Origin: Diphasiastrum complanatum
Taxonomy: Eukaryota; Streptophyta; Lycopodiopsida; Lycopodiales; Lycopodiaceae
Length of the DNA stretch: 64,000 nucleotides
Direction: 5' to 3'
Assembly: GCA_029204225.1 (NCBI GenBank)
Contig: CM055102.1
Location: 10,367,456 to 10,431,455 of the forward strand
Under the pieces are notes generated by a model. That model saw nothing but the letters and a program-made list of their open reading frames with translations, made no database searches and was not told the origin of the DNA. The translations under genes and the position numbers were made by a program. Below are positions 56,836-64,000 of this stretch, one piece after another (the first letter of the stretch is position 1; the number at the start of each line of letters is the position of its first letter).

Positions 56836-57710
56836 CGAAAACACTCTGATCAGCCAGAAAATTGTCCAGTTGGTCAAGAGTTAAAGATTGCCAAACAATA
56901 TGAAGACAAGGCTGAAACCGAAAAGAAGTTGGCCCAGCAACAAGCTAATCGCTTGGAAGACTACATCCGCTCCCTGCAAAATGCCCTGACAACTGCACAA
57001 GATCAGGTGGATAAGGCCATGCAGGATGCAAAGCAACAGGTGCAGCTGCTGAAGGGTCAATTACAGATGGCCGAACAAAATCGCACGTGGCTTCAAGGTG
57101 AATTGAATGCTACCACTCTTGAACGTGATGCGTATCTTCAAACACAAATACCAGATCATCCGGTCACACCAATGGAGATTGCGTATTTGTTTAAGAAAGT
57201 GGAGACATACAAAATGGCCCTTCAGGGATTTCAAGGCCGCTTTGACAGGTTCAAAGGAATAGCTTCAACTGAGTTGGCAAAGGCTAAGGAGACCATCACC
57301 GCCTATGAAAAAGCAGCCGCTCAAGTGTTGGAAGCCAAACCACAAATCCCCATACCGGTCATGCCGCAATTCTCCCCTTCGTGCCAAGAAGCTATACCAA
57401 TGGATACAGGGGTAGATTTGAGCATGGATCGGGGGGAGCTCTAGATATAGCCGAACAACCGCCAATCTTACCGACAGTAGAAGCAGGTTCATCCTCATCA
57501 AGAACCACACCTCTATTCAGAAGGCCCATCAATGTCGAGGACCAGATCCAGACCTTCTTAAAGCAACATCTGCATGAGTCCTCGCATGGTGGATGGGTTT
57601 TGAAGTTTAAGACCTCTGAGATAGAGGCCGGCAAAGAGTTGGATAAAATACCTGCATTGGGAGAGCAGCCGACATGGAGAATCACTGTTTTTGAAAAAAC
57701 TTCGGAATAA
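56836..57710 (+). pseudogene. extra coiled-coil ORF of the element
   Basis: An open frame of about 203 codons (56836-57444) without an obvious ATG start. It reads KIAKQYEDKAETEKKLAQQQ, LEDYIRSLQNALTTAQDQVD, QVQLLKGQLQMAEQNRTW and later YKMALQGFQGRFDRFKGIAS. The long amphipathic Q/E/K-rich heptads indicate a coiled coil of roughly 70-100 residues. After a probable +/-1 shift the sequence continues (57381-57710) with FRRPINVEDQIQTFLKQHL and GGWVLKFKTSEIEAGKELDK. I recognise no enzyme domain. It could be a Gag accessory or particle protein peculiar to this lineage. Confidence 0.5.
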
Positions 57711-58309
57711 ATTAGGAGTTATGTCGCCAGTCCTATCCAATTGCGGTAGGTCCCTATTATGTGCCAATGCCGTGAAAAAATAAATGGAAAGATTTGGGGT
57801 TGGCTATGGACAAGATCACCATCCATACGCCTTATTTGCAATCATCCATTAGCCCTACAGTTGGACAATCTCATTGGATTTCCACCGTGCCTTACAAGTC
57901 TATCAGAGAGAATATGTCCAGTCTCCAGATCCAACGGTGTGACTAACTTTGTTGGCGTCAGTGACAACCAGATGGGACAATTGTCTCCCTCCTCTAGCAT
58001 TCGATCCAAATAAGCCGATGGCCTCAGAGCAAATCAAAGATCAGCTACCGGTTGCTCGTTTATATTTTCATGCGACAATGATGGGAGGCTCCTGGGAATC
58101 ACGCTTCACATCATGGACAACCTCCAAGTGGATTGCCGGAGCCCACCGTTGTTTCTGCCACACAATTTGGATTTTAATACTGCATGCCTCGACTTTATGG
58201 AGAAGGTGCAGTACCATTTAATCAAGATTCGGCGCGAAGCCAATAAAAGTCCCCAATAACTGCATATTGTAGGTGTCATGGGACCGCCACCAGTTTTGGT
58301 GGGGGATAC

Positions 58310-58921
58310 TGTTGGAGGGTTTGCGGATCCCAAGGCAACCCTAATCATAGTTTAATAGTGAGAGGGATTTGGCACCCTGCATGTGTAAGTCCAACCCGAT
58401 GATCACATAGTTATTTGATTGATTAGTTAAAAGTCAATAAAAGGACTTTAGGCCTTTTTGCGAGACTTTTAATGTCGCATGGCCTAAATGTCAAGTTAGT
58501 GAATAAAGTTGGGTTTCCCTCCAATTTTTATGGTTCCCACACTTTTTAAATTTGAATAAAAAGAGAGGCAAGGCTGGAAAAATAGGATTCAGAGGCCAGG
58601 GTCCTCCTCTCTACTATAAGAAGGGACCAACTTGAGTTGCTCCTCATGTTCATTTTCTCATTTCAATAAAGCAGATTGGTTCTCTTCAGAAATGGATTGA
58701 TGAATGTCCTTGCTCTTCTTCTTTCCTTCTCCATCTCTCATGCTTTCTTTGGATTTAGCGTTATTGGGATCGAGTGTTATTATACTTTTTATGAGAGAGA
58801 AAGAGTAAGCTATCTTTAATGGATCTTAGTGTTAATGAGTACTATGCGTGACAACTAACTCCGTCTCTATGATGCTAGATTGACTAGATCTTGGATTCGG
58901 CAAGGAAAGAAACCCACTACA
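58310..58921 (+). repeat. 3' LTR of the gag-pro element
   Basis: 612 bp starting TGTTGGAGGGTTTGCGG right after GGTGGGGGATAC and ending cccactaCA. It aligns with the 5' LTR along its length, apart from a shorter GA run and the missing ~80-bp segment. Scattered substitutions show age. Confidence 0.9.
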
Positions 58922-58926
58922 AATGC

Positions 58927-60010
58927 TTTTGATTGATCAAACCAGGCCGTGATTTTGTGCTTTAGGTGTGTCCTTTGAGAGTACAAGGCAACTTGAGAAT
59001 GTAGTTGGAAGCCAAATGCCTTAAGACACTCTTAACAAAGTGTGAGCATGCCTTAGAAATAAATTGCCTTAGAAATAAGAATGAAGGCTGCCTTAACAAT
59101 AATATTTGTAAATATACTTAAGGTAATAACTGTGGCCTTACCACTATGGCATAACTAGCCAAGCACCGAATGCAGTTTATGAGTTTGCTATACACTACGA
59201 TAAAGAGAAAAGACTTAAGACTTAACAATTCAAAAGCCGAATACATGAAAACTTGTCAAAACCAGGCTACCACATATCTCCCCCCTCAAGTGTGCAGCGG
59301 CTCGCAAACACTAAGAATACATAACATTGTTGAATCCTGGAAAATCATGACATGAAGTCGGGCTGCAGTCCCTGATCATGACATGCTTTGATAATATTGT
59401 CTTCAACAATTGTATGTGTCATGAAGGCACTGAATAGGAACAATGCAGCTCCATAGAAAGTTTCGCACTTTGCTTAAAATCAGCAACAGGTAACTTTGTT
59501 CTTTAGCAGAAAAATCAGCATTTGTTAGCAACAAACTCTAGACAACATCAACAAATCTTGAATAGCAAAGGCATCATCAACTTCTGCATCTTAGACAACA
59601 CCATAGCCTTAGAACAAGCTTTTATTTTAGATTGAAGATCCTGTAAATAAAGAACCGAAACAAAAGAGAATAAAACCATCTCTTGGAAAAGCATGAATCG
59701 ATTTTGCTTACGGAAAACCAAGAGATGATTGGACATAACAACAAAACCTTCAGACTATACATAACAAGAACTAAACATATTTGACAAACTGTAAATAACT
59801 TTAAGAACTCTACAAGAAACCAGAAACAGAAAAATGAAATGGAATAACGATTCAAGGCGGTCGAAACTCAGATTTCACTCTTCCTCTTCTGAAATTCTTG
59901 AAAAACTGGAACAGAAACTTGTGAATATGAAAAATAGAAACAAAAATCAGTATAATGACAGAACAGCTAATGTTTTGGCATTGCTCCCCGACAACAACAC
60001 CAAAATTGGT
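58927..60010. other. no recognised gene; minus-strand retroelement interior likely
   Basis: Only short frames. On minus, the stretch after the TTGGTGTTGTTGTCGGGGAG site (59986-60013) would be the leader of an LTR element. A purine-rich GAGGGGGGAGAT near 59277-59288 (minus) could be its polypurine tract. No gag or pol domain was recognised. Confidence 0.4.
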
Positions 60011-60013
60011 ATA

Positions 60014-60948
60014 TGTCGCAGCATACCAACAGTAAAATGACATGTATTTGTAGTACAAATAGGTATCGTTCCTACTGGGGAGCAATAAAAGCGCTTATAC
60101 TACCATTATTAGTGCATATTAAGGAAATAACCGTTGAATGAATGGAGTGGAATATAAAATGATTGCAATGTGGTCATCAACAGATGTTTCCACAATGGGG
60201 CTACCAGTACAACCTTGCAAAGAAAACAAACACCCAAGAGAAAGATAATGAATACTTCTTGATGGTTTTCAGATTCAAATGGGAGTGAACTCAAGGAAGC
60301 AAATACTTCGGCAAAGAAGAAGCTACACTGTGAAATCTATTCCTTTATCTTGACAATAGCTTATCATGAATCTAACTCCTATGACCTGGGCAAATCATAA
60401 GATTGTAGGCTAGAAACACTTCAGTAGACAATTCCAGTCCAAACACTGTGTAATAAGCATTAGCATGCAGTGCCATAAACTTCCTATTACCAAATTGAAT
60501 CACCATGAAAAGCATAGAGGGTATTCACAATAGAAACAGGTTGAGTGATCCAGAGACACTTTAGATTCACAGTATTTGTATTCATTGTTTGCAGATTACA
60601 AAGATATATACAGTCTAAGCACTGCAAAGAAGAGGGATTGCTACACCTCTATACAAGAACTAGAGAACACATTGTTCTGAACTTGTAGATGAATAGAAAA
60701 AGTAGTAGATCTACATTAAAGCACCAACAGAGCAACACAGGCTTCTGTTCTACATTGTGTTTGAATGATCTATAAAGCCTGACAAGTTATAGCAAAGGCA
60801 AAAGTGTGCTAGAGGCTATGGCTCTGCAACTATTTCAAGAGACAAGCAAATGGGCATTTGACATCTGGAACATGGCTTCCATAAGCCAATAGAATGTTGC
60901 CACAGAGGCATCAACAGTTTGGAACAGAATTTTGATGGAGATATCTGC
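60014..60948 (-). mobile_element. probable LTR plus RNase H tail, minus strand
   Basis: Contains copy 2 (60547-60948) of the repeat at 50321-50729, then on minus about 530 bp more, to ACATATACCAATTTTGGTGTTGTTGTCGGGGAG, which looks like an LTR end plus a gypsy-type primer site. Start TGTTGATGCC near 60918 is a candidate LTR terminus. Class is ambiguous, because the ADI-type residues suggest copia and the primer site suggests gypsy. Confidence 0.5.
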
Positions 60949-60956
60949 GGAACAGG

Positions 60957-61028
60957 CTCCACACATGTGTGATTATCCTATATACATGATTTTGGCCTTC
61001 ACCAAGCATAATTTTCGCATTTTTCACA
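60957..61028 (-). mobile_element. truncated copia LTR of element E
   Basis: On minus, GAGGAGGAG then TGTGAAAAATGCG at 61028. Only about 70 bp remain, up to a CACACATGTG palindrome (60960-60969), where the neighbouring LTR unit abuts. Confidence 0.65.
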
Positions 61029-61043
61029 CTCCTCCTCAAAAAT

Positions 61044-62165
61044 CTAGCTTGGTAAGTCTAGCATAGATCTATCTATAACTCCAAGAGCTAATCTTAATTT
61101 TACAAATGGATCTTTAGGCAATGCCTTGGTGAGTATATCAACAATGCAATCTGATGATGAAACATGAATAAGCTTGATCTCCTTTGCTTGCACTTTCTCC
61201 CTCACGAAATGATGTGAAATCTCAATGTGCTTTGTTCGAGCATGGAAGACTGGATTGTTTGCAAGTTGTTGAGCTGCTTGATTGTCACAATATATGCATG
61301 GAATGTCTTCATCCTTGATCAGATGAAGCTCCTCCAAAAGCCTTTTAAGCCAAAGAACCTCCTTTGTTTTTGTTGTCATAGCTTTATACTCGAATTCTGT
61401 TGATGAAAGAGAGATGGTATCTTGCTTTATGGAAAGCCAAGATATAGCTCCTCCACATAAGAATGTAGCAAATGCACTTATGGATCTTCTATCCATCTTG
61501 TCACCTGTAAAACTTGAGTCCGAATATGCTCTTAAACAAATATTAGTCCTTTCATAAACTATGCCAAAGTCTTTTGTAGCCGAGATGTACCTTAACACCC
61601 TTTTTGCTCCTTTCCAATGACATATTAATGGACTTTGCATGTATTGACTCAATTTGCCAACACAAAAACTAAGATTTGGTCTAGTGATGGTTAAGTATAT
61701 CAAGGAACCAATAAGCATTCTATAGGTAGTGATGTCCTCAAAGGATGCTTCATCACTTTTCTTAGAAACTTTTACACTTAGTTCCGTGGAAGTTTCAACT
61801 CCTTTACAATCACTCATGCCAAATTTTGCTAAGATTGATCTAGCATACTTAGATTGACATATGAAAGTAAAATCATTACTTCTAGTGGCTTCTATTCCAA
61901 GTATAACTTTAAGAAGTCCTAGATCTACCATTCTAAATTCACTAGACAAGGAAACTTTTACATTTTTGATGCCATCTAATCATTTCCTGTGAGTATAATG
62001 TCATCAACATATAAAACTAAGATAATGATCTTCCCACCATTACATTTGTAGTACAATGATGGTTCATAAGAGCTTACAACAAATCTAATGGAAATAAGAT
62101 AGGAATGCAACCTAGAGTACCATGTCTTGGTGCTTGCTTGAGTCCATAAAAACTAATCTTCAAAA
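61044..62165 (-). pseudogene. Ty1/copia RT-RNase H fragment (E)
   Basis: Minus reading from about 62165 gives a YGLKQAPR-like block (shifted), YEPSLYYKCNGGKIIILVLY, VDDIILTG (RT active-site Y-VDD), a break near 61960, then a 301-codon open frame: MVDLGLLKVILGIEATRS, TRPNLSFCVGKLSQYMQSP, GAKRVLRYISATKDFGIVYE and RNase H motifs AYSDSSFTGD, SSTEFEYKAM, YCDNQAAQQLANNP, DCIVDILTKALPK. RNase H looks complete. Upstream RT, integrase and gag are missing, with 62166-62337 unassigned. Confidence 0.92.
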
Positions 62166-62342
62166 AACATGTAAAAATTACAGCAAATAAGGATCCTAAA
62201 ACACTTGAAATGATGAGGGAAACAATAGATTATGATTTCATAAGATTAGCACAAGTTGAACCATCAAAATCCATCAAAAATCTATGCTTGAACCTCACTA
62301 AATGGCCCAAATCCTTGAAGAAGGCTTCACACGTGTGAAAGT

Positions 62343-62851
62343 ACGGCCTCCCACAGTCTGAGTACTGTACACCAGACCTACATTCAATCCTATAATCATT
62401 AGTAATCACAAGTACTCAAACAATTATGAACATAGAGAGCAATTGCACCATTATGAGAGAAAAATCATGAAATTGCTTGATTTATTTTGGTGAGATATCA
62501 TCACCTATATATACATGATCCATCACGGTTTTGGGCAGGTATGAGTAGCCCTAAACCTATCCCTAATGCTAATTTTGGTGGATCTTTCATCCCTACCAAG
62601 TTAGGGTTGGAATTTTGGAGATCCCTCAACAATGCAAAAATTACCAAAAATAGCTCCTATTTTTTCTCCCTTGTATCTAAGCATAATTTGGACTCATTCC
62701 AAAGGTTCTAACACTTAGGTCTACTTGAGAACATCCTTATGAATGGAATCCTATGCTATTTGGCACGTGTGACAAGCCACATCATGACCATCTAACTATT
62801 TACAAGTCATATGACCAAAACTAGTCAAGCTAGAATTGTGAATTTTTAACA
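62343..62851 (-). mobile_element. 3' LTR of copia element F
   Basis: On minus, AGTGAGGAGGAG then TGTTAAAAATTCAC sets the start at 62851. A GTATATATAGG box lies near 62505-62515 and CACACGTGTG (62338-62347) marks the far end. Length is about 510 bp. Confidence 0.75.
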
Positions 62852-62865
62852 CTCCTCCTCACTAT

Positions 62866-64000
62866 CTAGCTTGGTTCAATCATTGCTTTACTAATCACTC
62901 CAAGTGATGATCTGAACTTCATAAAAGGTGTCTTTTGAAGTGGTTTAGTAAGTAGATCAGCTACACATTCATTGCTTGGAACATGCTCCAAAGCAATCTC
63001 CTTGGCTTGCACCATTTCTCTCACAAAGTGATGGCATATCTCAATGTGCTTAGATCTTGCATGGAAGATTGGGTTAGATGCAAGGTGTTGGGCTGATATA
63101 TTGTCATTGTAGATGATTGGTGCCTCCTCTGAATCCATGATCTTTAGTTCCACCAATAATCTCTTGATCCAAAGTACCTCCTTTGTAGTGGTTGTCAAAG
63201 CTTTGTACTCGGCCTCGGTTGAAGATAGAGATATAGTTTCTTGCTTTTGTGAAAGCCATGAAACCACACCTTCTCCTATGAAAGTTGAATAGGCACTTGT
63301 TGATTTCCTATCCCTCTTGTCCCCTGCAAAATCTGAATCACTAAATGCATGAAGGTTAATCACATCTCCTCTATATAGAATCCCAAAATCCAATGTACCC
63401 GAGATGTATCTTAGAATCCTCTTAGCCTTTTTCCAATGGATATTCAATGGCTTTTGCATGGATTGGCTCAACCTACATACACTAAAGCTAAGATCTGGTC
63501 TAGTTGTAGTGATCCACATTAAGGAACCTATAATTTGCCTAAACAAAGTGATGTCCATGAAGGATCTTTCATCATCTTCATTTGGCACTTTTACATCTTG
63601 CTCCATTGGTGTGTCAACACTTTTGCATACTTCCATCTTAAACTTCTTCAAAAGACTTTGAGCATAGTTTACTTGACTTATAAAGATAAAATCAGACCCT
63701 CTAAGTACTTCTATGCCTAAGATGAAGTGAAGACATCCTAGATCTACCATCTTGAACTCTAAGGATAGATCTATCTTGATTTTTTCAATACCATCAACAC
63801 TATTTCCACTAATGATGATGTCATCTACATAAATGAGTAAAAGTACAATACCAACATCATCAAACTTAATGTAAAGAGTAGGATCATATTCACTTTGAAC
63901 AAAAGAAAGTGAAATAAGATAGCAATGTAGTCTTGAATTCCAAGATCTCGAGGGTTGCTTCAAGCCATAGATGCTTCTTTGGAGATGGCATACTTTGTTC
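62866..64000 (-). CDS. Ty1/copia RT-RNase H, open to the window edge (F)
   Basis: The minus frame is uninterrupted from the window edge to a stop at 62866 (at least 378 codons; the 5' part lies outside). It opens NKVCHLQRSIYGLKQPSRSW, then YDPTLYIKFDDVG, LLIYVDDIIISGNS (RT catalytic Y-V-D-D), VDLGCLHFILGIEVLRGSD, TTRPDLSFSVCRLSQSMQKP, and RNase H motifs AFSDSDFAGDKRDRKSTSAY, SSTEAEYKAL, YNDNISAQHLASNP, VADLLTKPLQ. All expected catalytic acids are visible. It is the best-preserved pol segment in the window and is followed by a polypurine tract and LTR, so it may be part of a recently active element. Confidence 0.93.
   Translation of the reverse strand, partial: NKVCHLQRSIYGLKQPSRSWNSRLHCYLISLSFVQSEYDPTLYIKFDDVGIVLLLIYVDDIIISGNSVDGIEKIKIDLSLEFKMVDLGCLHFILGIEVLRGSDFIFISQVNYAQSLLKKFKMEVCKSVDTPMEQDVKVPNEDDERSFMDITLFRQIIGSLMWITTTRPDLSFSVCRLSQSMQKPLNIHWKKAKRILRYISGTLDFGILYRGDVINLHAFSDSDFAGDKRDRKSTSAYSTFIGEGVVSWLSQKQETISLSSTEAEYKALTTTTKEVLWIKRLLVELKIMDSEEAPIIYNDNISAQHLASNPIFHARSKHIEICHHFVREMVQAKEIALEHVPSNECVADLLTKPLQKTPFMKFRSSLGVISKAMIEPS

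Larger units (their letters stand above)
51507..58921 (+). mobile_element. complete non-autonomous gypsy-type LTR element
   Basis: LTRs at 51507-52245 and 58310-58921, a primer-binding site, a polypurine tract (GGTGGGGGATAC, ending 58309) and a 4-of-5 matching target duplication (AATGT at 51502-51506, AATGC at 58922-58926) define a 7.4-kb element. The internal 6.06 kb hold gag, an aspartic protease and further ORFs, but no RT, RNase H or integrase motif was found on either strand. This fits the class of terminal-repeat elements with GAG but no polymerase that depend on an autonomous partner (established class; membership inferred). LTR divergence and broken frames show it is old. Confidence 0.85.

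Overview
The window looks like nuclear DNA of a land plant with a large, repeat-dominated genome. The evidence is decayed Ty1/copia and Ty3/gypsy retrotransposons on both strands, a LINE, a Helitron and a CACTA remnant, long dinucleotide microsatellites, and one intact plant-type AP2/ERF transcription factor gene. I cannot name the species; nothing seen separates a fern, a gymnosperm or a large-genome flowering plant.

Layout. 0-5.7 kb: decayed gypsy integrase, a gag-like scrap, an orphan promoter-like segment and two short tandem duplications. 5.7-13.4 kb: three copia pieces, two on minus (about 5.7-11.16 kb) and one on plus (11.16-13.44 kb), meeting tail to tail at 11.16 kb. 13.5-21.6 kb: a Helitron N-terminal pseudogene (minus), an internally deleted copia element with its LTR, a gypsy RT scrap, and two interleaved inverted-repeat pairs. 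22.2-25.4 kb: a copia-type LTR, a palindrome cluster and a GC-rich repeat. 26.1-29.5 kb: a compound microsatellite, a LINE 3' fragment and a satellite-like array of about 350-bp units that switches orientation. 30.8-32.75 kb: a broken SET-domain fragment followed by a CACTA (Tnp2) transposase fragment. 33.0-36.0 kb: copia gag (plus) run into a minus-strand LTR and RT/RNase H, then a gypsy LTR and integrase tail. 36.4-39.2 kb: the only convincing host gene, an intronless 542-residue ERF-subfamily protein, with a 91-bp exact tandem duplication upstream.

40.4-46.1 kb: short repeats, a second satellite block, a GC-rich element with terminal inverted repeats, a direct repeat split by a MITE-like insertion, and microsatellites. 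46.3-50.3 kb: copia RT/RNase H, one LTR, then a primer-binding site and gag-protease-integrase, a permuted arrangement around a single LTR. 51.5-58.9 kb: a complete two-LTR gypsy-type element (target duplication AATGT/AATGC) with gag, protease and an extra coiled-coil ORF but no visible reverse transcriptase. 59-64 kb: more minus-strand LTR material and two copia RT/RNase H fragments; the last is open to the window edge.

No functional module links the genes: this is one regulatory gene inside a graveyard of mobile elements. The items most worth checking are the gag-protease-only element with its extra ORF, the bidirectional 350-bp satellite, the SET fragment beside the CACTA transposase, the palindrome cluster at 24.3-24.6 kb and the MITE-like insertion at 44.3-44.7 kb. 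All homology calls come from reading motifs by eye; no database search was possible.
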